Origin: QHXN01 sp963785125
GTDB lineage: Bacteria; Acidobacteriota; Blastocatellia; Pyrinomonadales; Pyrinomonadaceae
Direction: 5' to 3'
DNA length: 64,000 bases
NCBI GenBank assembly: GCA_963785125.1
Contig: CAWATU010000008.1
Location: forward strand, 186,001-250,000
In this document: one piece after another, positions 16,510-24,840 of the stretch
How the letters are laid out: each line of letters starts with the position of its first letter
Position numbering within the stretch: position 1 is the first letter of the stretch
Notes under the pieces: generated by a model
Told to the model about the DNA's origin: nothing
Databases searched by the model: none
What the model saw: the letters and a program-made list of their open reading frames with translations, nothing else
Position numbers and translations under genes: made by a program

Positions 16510-18267
16510 CTACTTCCGTCTCTTGCCATCATCGAGGTAGGTCTTCGCGGCGAGCTTTGCCAGCTTCCACATCTTCGACCAGTTGATGCGCCCCTCGTCG
16601 CGGCCGGTGATTTTATCGAGGAGCAGACGACGGAACTGCTTCCCCTCGCGCTTGAGCATGAACTCCTTGGCGAAGGGGCGCGCCGTTTCGAAGAAGCTGA
16701 AGCCGGGGTCGGTGACGAGCCCGATGCCTTCGAGCGTCATCAGGGCGCGGATGATGTAAGTGAAGTTCGACGGCAGACGGAACGGGTACTCGTACATCAC
16801 CTCCGCGAGGTCGTAGGTCAACTCTTTGAAGTTCACGTCGCCGAGCTTCAGGTTCAGGTAATGGCGGAAGAGACCTTCGACGACGGGGCGGATGCGCTCG
16901 GGGTCTACGCCGGGCTTGAGGAAGTTGAGATTAATCAAGTCCTGCGCGAGCCCCTCCGTGTCGCGGCCGACGACGTGAAAGAAGGAGTCGATCATCTTCG
17001 ACTGCAACTGCGGCGTGATGCGTCCGACCATGCCGAAGTCGAAGAAGGCGAGATGGCCCGTGTCCATCACCAGAAGGTTCCCCGGATGCGGGTCGGCGTG
17101 GAAGAAGCCGTCTTCGAGCAACTGCTTCAGGTAGGCGCGGACGAGCAGACGGTTGACCTTGACGGGCGAGATGCGCCGCGCCCGCAGGCCGTCGAGGTCG
17201 GTGACCTTCGTGCCGCGAATGAACTCCATCGTGATGACGCGCGCGGTGGTGTGCGTCCAGTGGATGCGCGGGACGCGGACGGGGCGCCACTCGCGAAAGT
17301 TCTGGCGGAAGCGCTCGGCGTTCTGCCCCTCGCGCGCATAGTCCATCTCCTCACCGATGGTCTCGCGAAACTCCCTGAGCATCCCCTCCCAGTCGGCGTT
17401 CTCGTTGAACGACGGGTAGCGCGAGAGCCTGCGCACGATGCGCCCGAGCACGGCGATGTCGAAGCCGACTGTCTCGCGCAGGTGGGGACGCTGAACCTTG
17501 ACCGCGACCTCTTCGCCCGTGTGGAGCAGCGCGCGGTAGACCTGACCCAGAGAGGCGGAGGCGACGGGCTCGGAGTCGAACTCGGCGTAGGCTTCCGTGA
17601 TGCTCCGGCCCAGCTCCGACTCGATGCGCGCGAAAGCTTCTTCGTTGGAGAAGGGCGGCACCTGATCTTGCAGCAGCGCCAGCTCCTTGATGTAGGCGAG
17701 CGGCAGGAGGTCTGCGCGCGTGCCGAGCGCCTGACCGATCTTGATGAAGGTCGGCCCCAACCCGATCAGGTTCTCCTTGAGCCACACGCCCTGACGTTCG
17801 AGCTGCCGCTCCTTCGAGTCGCTCCCCTCCCCGCCGCGGTAGACGAAGTAACGGACGAGGCGCGCCACACGGTCGAGCCCGCGACGCAGGAAGAGGTCGC
17901 GCGCACGGGCCTTGAAGTATCGGGAACGCCCTTGCCCCTTCGCCTCTTCCAACTTCCGCGCGGCGATGCGCGCGTTAAAGGCCGCGCGGATGTCGTAGTC
18001 GTTCAGGAAAAGGTAGAGCCCCATCGTGCCGAGCACGCGCACGATCTGAAGCGTCCGCCACCAGCCGCGCCAGCTCCGCGCCTGCGCCTCGAACTCTTCA
18101 ACATCTTTCTCCGTTGCGGCGGGCGACGGCGGCAGAGCGGGTACGCCGCCGCCAACCTCCGCGCCGCCCGCGTTGGACTTCAACAGCGCGAGGCGCGACC
18201 CGTTCGTTTGACCGTTCGGGCTCGATTCGTATGAAGGCTTAACCTCTTCGCGTTCGATTGCTGCCAT
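16510..18267 (-). CDS. UbiB/AarF/ABC1-family atypical kinase
   Basis: A 585-aa protein. The family hallmark is the KxGQ motif in GLGPTFIKIGQALGTRADLL (about residue 180), followed by the Ala-rich loop EPVASASLGQVYRALLHTGE, VAVKVQRPHLRETV, the catalytic ADPHPGNLLV and the metal-binding FFDFGMVGRI. These proteins are atypical protein-kinase-like ATPases tied to ubiquinone or other isoprenoid-lipid metabolism; some act in lipid transport. A C-terminal hydrophobic region and an unusual about 100-residue N-terminal extension are present. The start is the ATG at 18267. It precedes nothing on its own strand before the convergent hairpin. Confidence 0.9.
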   Translation of the reverse strand: MAAIEREEVKPSYESSPNGQTNGSRLALLKSNAGGAEVGGGVPALPPSPAATEKDVEEFEAQARSWRGWWRTLQIVRVLGTMGLYLFLNDYDIRAAFNARIAARKLEEAKGQGRSRYFKARARDLFLRRGLDRVARLVRYFVYRGGEGSDSKERQLERQGVWLKENLIGLGPTFIKIGQALGTRADLLPLAYIKELALLQDQVPPFSNEEAFARIESELGRSITEAYAEFDSEPVASASLGQVYRALLHTGEEVAVKVQRPHLRETVGFDIAVLGRIVRRLSRYPSFNENADWEGMLREFRETIGEEMDYAREGQNAERFRQNFREWRPVRVPRIHWTHTTARVITMEFIRGTKVTDLDGLRARRISPVKVNRLLVRAYLKQLLEDGFFHADPHPGNLLVMDTGHLAFFDFGMVGRITPQLQSKMIDSFFHVVGRDTEGLAQDLINLNFLKPGVDPERIRPVVEGLFRHYLNLKLGDVNFKELTYDLAEVMYEYPFRLPSNFTYIIRALMTLEGIGLVTDPGFSFFETARPFAKEFMLKREGKQFRRLLLDKITGRDEGRINWSKMWKLAKLAAKTYLDDGKRRK

Positions 18268-18321
18268 GTCGCTAAAACCGTATGAAAAACTTGTGTCGAA
18301 CCTGGGACTTCCGATTCAAAT

Positions 18322-19275
18322 TTAGATGACCGAAAGCGAGCGGCGTACGCCCGCCCGCTCAAAATATTTTCGCGCGCGGGCGGCGTCCGTGTGTATCTGC
18401 CACTTCAGCTCTTCGAGCCCCGCGAACCGCCGCTCGTCGCGCAGGCGGTGCAGGAAGCGCACGCGTATCACGTCCCCGTACAAGTCGCCGCCCCAGTCCA
18501 TTACGAACGTCTCGACGGAAGGTTCGGCCGTATCCTCGAAAGTCGGCCGCACCCCGACGTTCGTCACGCTGCGCCGCCAAGCGCCGTCGATGAGCGTCGC
18601 CGTTACGTAGACGCCGCCGCGCGGGATGACGCGGTTGGCGGGGCGCAGGTTCGCCGTCGGGAACCCGAGCGTCCGGCCCCGCTCGTGGCCGCGCACGACC
18701 CGCCCCTCGACGCCGTACGGGCGGCCCAGCATCCGCCGCGCGAGGTTGACACGGCCCGCAGCCAGCAACTCGCGGATGCGGCTGGAGCTGATGCGCTGCC
18801 CGCGGAGACGTACCTCCGGCACCTCGTCTGCGAAGAAGCCCAGCTCGCCGCTCACACGTCTTAACAGCTCGATGTCGCCCTCGCGCCCGCGGCCGAACGC
18901 GAAGCCGCGGCCGAGGTAGACCTCGCGCGCCTGCAAACGTTCGTGCACCACGTCCCGCAGGAACTCGCCGGCCGGCACGCGCGCGAACTCGGGCGTGAAG
19001 CGCACGACGATTGCCTGCTCGACGCCGAGCACGCCGAACGCTTCGACCTTCTGGTCGAAGGTCTGCAAGAGGGGCGGGGCGGACTCCGGGTGCAGCACCG
19101 CGCGCGGGTGCGGGTCGAAGGTGAGCACGGTCGGCACGGCGCCCAACGCGCGCGCGCGCTCGACGACGCGGCTGATGATGAGCTGATGCCCGAGGTGCAG
19201 CCCGTCGAACACGCCCAGCGTCAGTACCGCCGGCCGCCCGATCTCCGCGTTCTCGTATCCGTGGAACAGTCTCAT
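18322..19275 (-). CDS. ribF: Bifunctional riboflavin kinase / FAD synthetase RibF
   Basis: A 317-aa protein of normal length. The N-terminal FAD-synthetase (nucleotidyltransferase) domain carries GVFDGLHLGH at 21-30 and SSSRIRELLAAGRV. The C-terminal riboflavin-kinase domain has GRPYGVEGRVVRGHERGRTL, GFPTANLRP (the PTAN motif) and VETFVMDWGGDLYGDVIRVR. It converts riboflavin to FMN and FMN to FAD in the cytoplasm. The last gene of a minus-strand run with the MBL, DUF1844 and gluQ genes upstream, separated from each by repeat elements rather than overlaps, so co-transcription is uncertain. Confidence 0.95.
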   Translation of the reverse strand: MRLFHGYENAEIGRPAVLTLGVFDGLHLGHQLIISRVVERARALGAVPTVLTFDPHPRAVLHPESAPPLLQTFDQKVEAFGVLGVEQAIVVRFTPEFARVPAGEFLRDVVHERLQAREVYLGRGFAFGRGREGDIELLRRVSGELGFFADEVPEVRLRGQRISSSRIRELLAAGRVNLARRMLGRPYGVEGRVVRGHERGRTLGFPTANLRPANRVIPRGGVYVTATLIDGAWRRSVTNVGVRPTFEDTAEPSVETFVMDWGGDLYGDVIRVRFLHRLRDERRFAGLEELKWQIHTDAARARKYFERAGVRRSLSVI

Positions 19276-19354
19276 AAGACAGAGTGCTGAGTGCTGAGGA
19301 CTGAGTGAAGGAACGAGTCTTGTCTTAACACTCAGTCATCAGTCTTCAGCACTT
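19262..19354. repeat. Word-type inverted repeat, AGTGCTGAG family
   Basis: Left arm AGAGTGCTGAGTGCTGAGGA then CTGAGTG; right arm CACTCAGTCATCAGTCTTCA then GCACTT. The words GTGCTGA and GGACTGA repeat within the arm. It lies between the MBL gene stop (19339) and the ribF start (19275), overlapping the last codons of the MBL gene. Confidence 0.7.
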
Positions 19355-20112
19355 ATTTCCAACCCGTCGTAGGCCCACTCGACGCCCGCGGGCAGGAGCG
19401 CCGAGTCGCGGGAGTGTTTGATGTCATGGGCGATGTGCGTGAGGTAGGCGCGGCGCGGGCGCAGCTCCTCGATGTATGCGAGCGCGGGTTCGAGCCAGAG
19501 GTGCGTCGGGTGCGGCGGCGTGACCCGCAGGCAGTCGAGCACGAGCACGTCGAGTCCGCGCAGCAGTTCGAGCGAGCGGGGCGGTATCTCGCTCAGGTCG
19601 GTCGCGTAGGCGAAGTCGTTGAAGCGGTAGGCCGTGACGGGCAGTCGGCCGTGGATGACCTCGACGGGCGTCACGTCGAAGCCGGGGGCGAGGCAGAAGG
19701 GCGCGCCGTGCTCGATTGTGTGCGCGACCACCTGCGGCAGCCCGCCGCCAATGTACGACTGCTCGAAGATGTATTGGAAGATGCGGCGGATGTCCACCCA
19801 CGCGCGCTCGTTCGCGTAGACGCCGAGGGCGCCGTGGCGGAAGTTCAGAGGCCGTATGTCGTCGAGCCCGAAGATGTGGTCGGCATGGCAGTGCGTGATG
19901 AGCACAGCGTCGAGGTGTTTTAAGCCCGCGCGCAGGGCCTGCTGGCGGAAGTCGGACGACGTGTCGATCAGGACCTTGCTGCCGCCGTGCTCGACCAGCA
20001 CCGACACGCGCAGACGCCTATCGCGCGGGTCGTCCGACGTGCACGTCTCGCACTCGCAGCCGATGGAAGGCACCCCCGTCGAGGTGCCTGTGCCGAGGAG
20101 TGTGAACTTCAT
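19339..20112 (-). CDS. PhnP-like MBL-fold metallo-hydrolase
   Basis: A 257-aa protein opening with the beta-strand and loop MKFTLLGTGTSTGVPSIGCE and CETCTSDD, which is typical of the PhnP/YycJ-like phosphodiesterase group; two Cys (20-24 region) may bind structural zinc. The metal motif is HCHADH at 74-79, with FNDFAYATDLSEIPP and later YLTHIAHDI supplying further ligands. Relatives hydrolyse cyclic phosphodiesters (PhnP acts on 1,2-cyclic ribosyl phosphate), but no phn genes are nearby, so substrate is unknown. Flanked on both sides by word-type repeats. The final residues overlap a repeat arm. Confidence 0.85.
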   Translation of the reverse strand: MKFTLLGTGTSTGVPSIGCECETCTSDDPRDRRLRVSVLVEHGGSKVLIDTSSDFRQQALRAGLKHLDAVLITHCHADHIFGLDDIRPLNFRHGALGVYANERAWVDIRRIFQYIFEQSYIGGGLPQVVAHTIEHGAPFCLAPGFDVTPVEVIHGRLPVTAYRFNDFAYATDLSEIPPRSLELLRGLDVLVLDCLRVTPPHPTHLWLEPALAYIEELRPRRAYLTHIAHDIKHSRDSALLPAGVEWAYDGLEISAED

Positions 20113-20117
20113 TGCTC

Positions 20118-20196
20118 GTAAATGGTGAATAGTAAATGGTGAATGGTAAGAGCGGAGTTTATCTATTCACCATTTACCATTCACCATTTACCCCTC
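20118..20196. repeat. Word-type inverted repeat, GTGAATGGTAAATG family
   Basis: Left arm GTAAATGGTGAATAGTAAAT, GGTGAATGGTAA; right arm CTATTCACCATTTACCATTC, ACCATTTACC. It is AT-rich against a GC-rich background and sits between the DUF1844 stop (20198) and the MBL start (20112). Confidence 0.75.
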
Positions 20197-20197
20197 T

Positions 20198-20758
20198 TCA
20201 TCTCCCCCCCGTGATGTCGCCGCCGGTGAAGCCGCGGGGGCCGCCCTGCGGCGGACGGGGCGCGTTGGACAGAGAGACGTATTGCATGCGGAGCTGCGAG
20301 AGGATCATGTCGAGGAACTGCTGCTCCTCTGGGACGAGGTTGCCGCGCGTCTTCTGGCGGAGCGTCCCCAGCATGTCGATGCACTGCTTGGCGAGCTGGA
20401 GGTTGACGCCGCCGCCGCCCGGATGGTTGACCATGCCGAGCGCGTCGGCCGCGAACGAGGCGAGGAACTCGACGAGCATTAGAAAGCCCTCGTCGCCCTG
20501 CGCCTCATCCTGACCCTCGGGCGCCGCCTCATGCTCGGGCTCGTGGGCTCGCGGTGCAGCCGCCTCGGCGGGTGTGGCCGCGGCCGCGCGCGCGGGTTCC
20601 TCGGCGGTCGGCGCGGCCGTGTCGGGCGCGGCCTGCGTCGGTGCGGGCGGCGGCGGGGCGGGCGCCGGCTCATCCTCGCGCGCGATGTCGCGGGGCGAGC
20701 CGTCGGGGTTAAAGAGCCTGCGGTCTGTGACTTTGAAATTGGGCTTCTCTTCGCTCAT
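20198..20758 (-). CDS. DUF1844 domain protein
   Basis: A 186-aa protein from the ATG at 20758 (start MSEEKPNFKVTDRRLF, common in this family); a longer upstream frame is not supported. The middle (about 45-110) is Ala/Pro/Glu-rich and probably disordered. The C-terminal DUF1844 core is GFLMLVEFLASFAADALGMV, NLQLAKQCIDMLGTLRQKTR and EEQQFLDMILSQLRMQYVSL. Function unknown; the family is widespread in Acidobacteriota and Deltaproteobacteria. A 9-bp perfect GC stem (20776-20784 with 20797-20805) lies just upstream. Confidence 0.8.
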   Translation of the reverse strand: MSEEKPNFKVTDRRLFNPDGSPRDIAREDEPAPAPPPPAPTQAAPDTAAPTAEEPARAAAATPAEAAAPRAHEPEHEAAPEGQDEAQGDEGFLMLVEFLASFAADALGMVNHPGGGGVNLQLAKQCIDMLGTLRQKTRGNLVPEEQQFLDMILSQLRMQYVSLSNAPRPPQGGPRGFTGGDITGGR

Positions 20759-20775
20759 AACTCTCTCGCTTGCGT

Positions 20776-20805
20776 GCGCCCGCTTCGCCGATGCGGAGCG
20801 GGCGC
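20776..20805 (-). terminator. GC hairpin between gluQ and the DUF1844 gene
   Basis: GCGCCCGCT pairs perfectly with AGCGGGCGC around an 12-base loop. There is no T-tract, so it may be a pause site or processing element rather than an efficient terminator. Confidence 0.35.
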
Positions 20806-20872
20806 GTAAGGGTTGAATTTGTGCAGATTGCTGAAAGCCGGATGGTAGCACCCGCGCGCCCGCCCTCGCAAA

Positions 20873-21754
20873 TTAGGGACGAAAGCGCGCGCGCACTTCC
20901 TCAGGCGTGACGCCCGCGGCGCGTAGGTGTCGGAGCGAAAGCGACTCGTGGCGCTTGGCGAGACGTTCGCCGCGCTCGTCGGTGACGAGGTCGCAGTGGA
21001 AGTAGGCGGGCGTCGGGTAGCCGAGCGCGCGCTGGAGGAGCATCTGCCGCGCGGTGGACTTCAAGAGGTCTGCGCCGCGCACGACCTCTGTGATGTGCAT
21101 CAGCGCGTCGTCCACGACGACGGCCAACTGATAAGCGGGCACATCGTCCCTGCGCCAGACGACGAAGTCGCCGAAGTCTCGCCCGGCGACGAAGCCCTGC
21201 CGCCCCTGCTGCAAGTCTTCAAAGACTATCTCCTCGCCGTCGGGCACGCGGAAGCGCCAGTTCAGGCCGGCGGGTGCGTCGGGCGCGTGAGGCGCGGCGC
21301 CGGGGCGCGGGCGGCATGTGCCGGGGTAGTGCGGCTCGTCGTCCTGCGTTTGTTGCGCGCCGGCCCGCCCCTCGTGCGGCGCCGAGGCCGCGCGCGCGAT
21401 GTCTTTGCGCGAGCAGACGCAAGCGTAGACATGGCCGCTCTCGACGAGCCGCGCCCACGCTTCGAGGTAGAGCCCGCGTCGCTCGCTCTGCCGGTAAGGG
21501 CCGAAGGCGCCGCCCACGTCCGGCCCTTCCTGCCACTCGATGCCGAGCCAACGCAAGTCTTCCAGCATCGCGGCGGCGAACTCGACCCGCGCGCGCGACG
21601 TGTCCAAATCCTCATCGCGCAACACCAACGCCCCGCCCGCCGCGCGCGCGCGCTCGTGTGCCGCCCAGAACGTGCGCGCGTGCCCGAGGTGCAAGTGGCC
21701 GGTCGGCGACGGTGCGAGGCGACCCCGATAGGAAGGACAGAGGGATTGATTCAT
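20873..21754 (-). CDS. gluQ: Glutamyl-Q tRNA(Asp) synthetase
   Basis: A 293-aa truncated GluRS paralogue that lacks the anticodon-binding domain. It attaches glutamate to the queuosine of tRNA(Asp). HIGH-like HLGH at 22-25 in GRLAPSPTGHLHLGHARTFW, the zinc-site region (YACVCSRKDI and YPGTCRPRP), and the KMSKS-like LAKRHESLSL near the C-terminus. Length matches the family (about 290-300). The start codon and first codons (MNQS) lie inside a word-type repeat arm. Queuosine itself is made elsewhere in the genome. Confidence 0.9.
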   Translation of the reverse strand: MNQSLCPSYRGRLAPSPTGHLHLGHARTFWAAHERARAAGGALVLRDEDLDTSRARVEFAAAMLEDLRWLGIEWQEGPDVGGAFGPYRQSERRGLYLEAWARLVESGHVYACVCSRKDIARAASAPHEGRAGAQQTQDDEPHYPGTCRPRPGAAPHAPDAPAGLNWRFRVPDGEEIVFEDLQQGRQGFVAGRDFGDFVVWRRDDVPAYQLAVVVDDALMHITEVVRGADLLKSTARQMLLQRALGYPTPAYFHCDLVTDERGERLAKRHESLSLRHLRAAGVTPEEVRARFRP

Positions 21755-21838
21755 TGCCCCATCGATTCATTGATTCATTGAAGGAAAATCGGAAATGAAA
21801 AAATCGCTCATTGAATCAATGAACAAATCATTCGACCT
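21745..21838. repeat. Word-type inverted repeat, TTGATTCATTGA family, between divergent genes
   Basis: Left part GATTGATTCATTGCCCC, ATCGATTCATTGATTCATTG; right part CATTGAATCAATGAACAAAT. It overlaps the gluQ start codon (ATGAATCAAT read on the minus strand). This is the one clear case of the repeat class placed at 5' ends of both neighbours. TCATAAT at about 21841 may be the mazG -10 box. Confidence 0.65.
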
Positions 21839-21882
21839 CTGTCATAATCCCCGTTCAACTTTCAAAGTTCAAGGGACGAAAC

Positions 21883-22728
21883 ATGCCTGCACACTTCCAG
21901 GATTTGGTCGCACTGATGGCGCGCCTGCGCTCGCCCGAGGGCTGCCCGTGGGATCGCGAGCAGACCTACGCCACGCTCGCGCCCATGCTGCTCGAAGAGG
22001 CTTACGAGGCTTTCGAGGCGGTCGAGGAGGCGCGCGCCGGGCGCCCCGCGAACCTCTGCGAGGAGTTGGGCGACCTGCTCTTCCAGATCGTCTTCTACGC
22101 GCAGGTCGCTTCGGAGCGCGGCGAGTTCAACATCGAAGACGTGACCGGCCAGATACACGCCAAGATGGTGCGCCGCCACCCGCACGTCTTCGGCGACGTT
22201 GTAGTACGCGACAACGAAGAGCTGCTGCGGAACTGGGAGGCGCTGAAGGCCGAGGAGAAGCGCGCCGCAGGCAAGAGTGTCGAAGCGGACGCTTCGCTTC
22301 TGGACAGCGTCTCCTCCAAAGTGCCTGCGCTCATGGAGGCGCACCAGTTGACGACGAAGGCCGCGCGCGTCGGCTTCGACTGGCGGAACGTGGACGAAAT
22401 CTTCGACAAGCTACAGGAGGAGGTCGGAGAGCTGCGCGAGGCGATCAGGGAGAAGCGTGAGGCGGGACCTGAGTCAGAATCAGCGTCCGAGTCCGCCGCA
22501 CAGCGCATCCGCGAAGAGGTCGGCGACCTCCTCTTCGCCGTCACCAACATCGCCCGCCACCTCGACGCAGAGCCCGAGGCCGCCCTCAAACTGACCAACC
22601 GGAAATTCCGACGCCGCTTCCGCCACATCGAACGCGGATTGCGCGAGCGCGGCCGCGCACTCGGCGAAGCCACGATTGACGAGATGGAGGAGCTGTGGCA
22701 GGAGGCGAAGAGGGAGGGCGCAGACTAG
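21883..22728 (+). CDS. mazG: Nucleoside triphosphate pyrophosphohydrolase MazG
   Basis: A 281-aa protein with the duplicated MazG fold. The first domain has LRSPEGCPWDREQTYATLAP, the metal-binding LLEEAYEAFEAVEE and CEELGDLLFQIVFYAQVA. The second has VDEIFDKLQEEVGELREAIR and EEVGDLLFAVTNIARHLDAE. It hydrolyses NTPs to NMPs plus pyrophosphate, with roles in house-cleaning and stress response. Length is normal (E. coli 263). It stands alone on the plus strand. Confidence 0.93.
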   Translation: MPAHFQDLVALMARLRSPEGCPWDREQTYATLAPMLLEEAYEAFEAVEEARAGRPANLCEELGDLLFQIVFYAQVASERGEFNIEDVTGQIHAKMVRRHPHVFGDVVVRDNEELLRNWEALKAEEKRAAGKSVEADASLLDSVSSKVPALMEAHQLTTKAARVGFDWRNVDEIFDKLQEEVGELREAIREKREAGPESESASESAAQRIREEVGDLLFAVTNIARHLDAEPEAALKLTNRKFRRRFRHIERGLRERGRALGEATIDEMEELWQEAKREGAD

Positions 22729-22847
22729 TGACAAGAGAAATGCTAACTGCTATCTTTCCCCCGCGGTTATCCCGGGCCACCGCCCGCCGGGTTCTTTAAC
22801 TCGTCACCCATCAAATTTATCGTCAAGACCTTCGGAGGTTCAGCTCA

Positions 22848-23546
22848 ATGGGGATGATTCAGTTCGTCAACAATTACGACGACCTTTCGACGGACAAGGG
22901 CTATCAGTTCAAGTTCCATTGCGACAAGTGCGGGAATGGTTACATGTCGCGCTATCAGGCGTCTTTGACCGGGACGGGCGGGTCGCTTCTGCGCGCGGCG
23001 GGCGACCTGTTCGGCGGGTGGCTCAGCTCGGCCGGTAACTCGGCCTACGAGCTTCAGCGCGCCGTCGGCGGGAGGGCGCACGACGAGGCTTTGCAGAAGG
23101 CGGTCGAGGAGGGCAAGACTCACTTTCAACAGTGCTCGCGCTGCGGCCGCTGGGTCTGCCCCGAGGTCTGCTGGAACGCCTCGGCGGGCCAGTGCGAAGA
23201 GTGCGCGCCCGACTATCAGGAGGAGCTGGCCTCCGCACACGCGCGCGCCAAGGCAGACGCCACGCGCGAGCAACTTAACGAGAAGGCGCGCGCCACCGAC
23301 TACGTCTCGGGCATCGACATGAGCGCCGGCTCGACCGTCAAAGCGCCCGCGCCGCAGCAGCAGACGGCCGCCGCGGCGGCGAGTTGTTCGGCGTGCGGCG
23401 TCGAAGTCGGCAAGGCCAAGTTCTGCCCCGAGTGCGGCACGCCGAACGCGCCGCCGAAACTGACCTGCACCGGCTGCGGCCACCAGCCCGAAGGCAGCCC
23501 CAAGTTCTGCCCCGAGTGCGGCGCGAAGATGTCGGTCACAAGTTAA
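22848..23546 (+). CDS. Zinc-ribbon protein
   Basis: A 232-aa cytoplasmic protein with at least four zinc ribbons: CDKCGNGY (about residue 25), the pair CSRCGRWVCPEVCW and CEECAP (about 95-120), and two C-terminal ribbons SCSACGVEVGKAKFCPECG and CTGCGHQPEGSPKFCPECG. A Gly/Leu-rich amphipathic stretch (GSLLRAAGDLFGGWLSSAGN) lies between the first two. ATG at 22848 follows GGAGGTTCAGCTCA. No catalytic domain is visible. It probably works as an adaptor or in nucleic-acid or protein binding; function not known. Confidence 0.8.
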   Translation: MGMIQFVNNYDDLSTDKGYQFKFHCDKCGNGYMSRYQASLTGTGGSLLRAAGDLFGGWLSSAGNSAYELQRAVGGRAHDEALQKAVEEGKTHFQQCSRCGRWVCPEVCWNASAGQCEECAPDYQEELASAHARAKADATREQLNEKARATDYVSGIDMSAGSTVKAPAPQQQTAAAAASCSACGVEVGKAKFCPECGTPNAPPKLTCTGCGHQPEGSPKFCPECGAKMSVTS

Positions 23547-23560
23547 GAGCCCCCGGCAGA

Positions 23561-23642
23561 AATTAACCACCGCAGACACAGAGGCACGGCTTTGAAGCGA
23601 TAAGTCTTCAAAGCCGTGCCTCTGTGTCTGCGGTGGTTAATT
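23561..23642. repeat. Perfect 37-bp hairpin, CCACNGCAGACACAGAGGCAC family
   Basis: The arms 23561-23597 and 23606-23642 are perfectly complementary over 37 bp around an 8-base loop (CGATAAGT). The words CACCGCAGA, CACAGAGGC recur. It fills the gap between the convergent zinc-ribbon and PLP-enzyme genes and probably serves as a bidirectional terminator. A related element follows dnaE. Confidence 0.9.
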
Positions 23643-23658
23643 CCCTTCCGCTCATCCC

Positions 23659-24840
23659 TCAAACTCCCGCGTAAGCGGCGGGCCGCGCCTTCGCCTCCGG
23701 GCGCCGGGCGGAGCGGAACGCCTGCTCAAGGTCGGCCAGAAGGTCTTCGGCGTCCTCGATGCCGACCGAGACGCGCACGAGGTCGGGCGGGGGCGCCAGG
23801 CGCTCGCGCGCGCTCGGGGGGATGCTCGCGTGCGACATGTGGCACGGCAGGCTGACCGAGGAATGCACCGAGCCGAAGCTGACGGCGATGTCGAAGAGCC
23901 GCACGGACTCCACGAAGCGCCGCGACAGCTCCGCGTCGCCCGTCGTGAAACTGAGGACGCCGCCCGCGCCGCGCGCCTGCCCGCGCTGTACGTCGCGCCC
24001 CGGGTGACCCTCAAGCCCCGGGTAGTAGACGCGCTCGACCTCGGGCCGCGACGCGAGGAACTCGGCCACGCGCTGCGCCGTCGAGCACTGCCGCTCGACC
24101 CTGAGCGAGAGCGTCTTGATGCCGCGCAGGAGCAGCCACGACTCGAAGGGGCTCAGGCCCGCCCCTTCGGCGTTCTGCTGGAACGAGAGGCGCCCATGCA
24201 GCCCCGCGTCAACGGTGAGGAGCGCCCCGGCCGTCACGTCGCTGTGGCCGCCGAGAAACTTCGTGGCCGAGTGGATGACCACGTCCGCGCCGAGCTTCAG
24301 AGGCTGTTGCAGGCACGGCGAGAGCATCGAGTTATCCACGGCGAGCAGCGCCCCCGCCGCGTGCGCCAACGCCGCGAGCGCGCGCACGTCCGCGACGCGG
24401 AGCAGAGGGTTGGTCGGCGTCTCGACCAGGATGAGACGCGTGCGCGGCGTCAGTTCCCTCCTCACCGAGTCGAGGTCGGCGGCGTCCGCGTAGCGCACGA
24501 CGATCCCGCTACGCGGGAGCACCTGTTCGAGCAGACGCACGGTGCCGCCGTAGAGGTCGTCGCCCGCGATGATCTCCTCGCCCTGACCGACGAGCCGCGT
24601 CAGCGCCGTCAGCGCCGCCATGCCCGACGCGTAAGCGACTGCGAACCCGCCACCTTCGAGCGCGGCGAGCTGTTGTTCGAGGAGCGCGCGCGTCGGGTTC
24701 GAGGAGCGCGTGTAGTCGTACTCGCCGAACTCGGTCGCCGTCGGCTGGCGGAACGTGGCCGTCTGGTAGATGGGCGGGGCGACCGCCCCGTGCGGGTCGG
24801 AGCCCATCGGTTGATGCACGCAGAGCGTTGACGTTTTCAT
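23659..24840 (-). CDS. Cys/Met-metabolism PLP-dependent enzyme (gamma-synthase/sulfhydrylase type)
   Basis: A 393-aa protein from the ATG at 24840, which overlaps the stop of the kinase-dehydrogenase gene as ATGA. Family hallmarks: TLCVHQPMGSDPHGAVAPPI, YDYTRSSNPTRALLEQQLAA, VETPTNPLLRVADVRALA, and the PLP lysine in HSATKFLGGHSDVTAG. Enzymes of this fold make cystathionine or homocysteine from activated homoserine, or cleave cystathionine. The exact reaction cannot be read from these motifs. Its operon (with homoserine synthesis and a SAM-sensing leader) supports a methionine-biosynthesis role, with cystathionine beta-lyase or gamma-synthase most likely. Confidence 0.88.
   Translation of the reverse strand: MKTSTLCVHQPMGSDPHGAVAPPIYQTATFRQPTATEFGEYDYTRSSNPTRALLEQQLAALEGGGFAVAYASGMAALTALTRLVGQGEEIIAGDDLYGGTVRLLEQVLPRSGIVVRYADAADLDSVRRELTPRTRLILVETPTNPLLRVADVRALAALAHAAGALLAVDNSMLSPCLQQPLKLGADVVIHSATKFLGGHSDVTAGALLTVDAGLHGRLSFQQNAEGAGLSPFESWLLLRGIKTLSLRVERQCSTAQRVAEFLASRPEVERVYYPGLEGHPGRDVQRGQARGAGGVLSFTTGDAELSRRFVESVRLFDIAVSFGSVHSSVSLPCHMSHASIPPSARERLAPPPDLVRVSVGIEDAEDLLADLEQAFRSARRPEAKARPAAYAGV

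Noticed and set aside
16423..18234. 603-codon plus-strand frame opposite the UbiB gene
   Set aside because: No domain features; the minus strand has all UbiB motifs.
20118..23642. CRISPR array
   Set aside because: The regular words here are quasi-tandem and inverted, with no unique spacers of constant length; no cas genes present.
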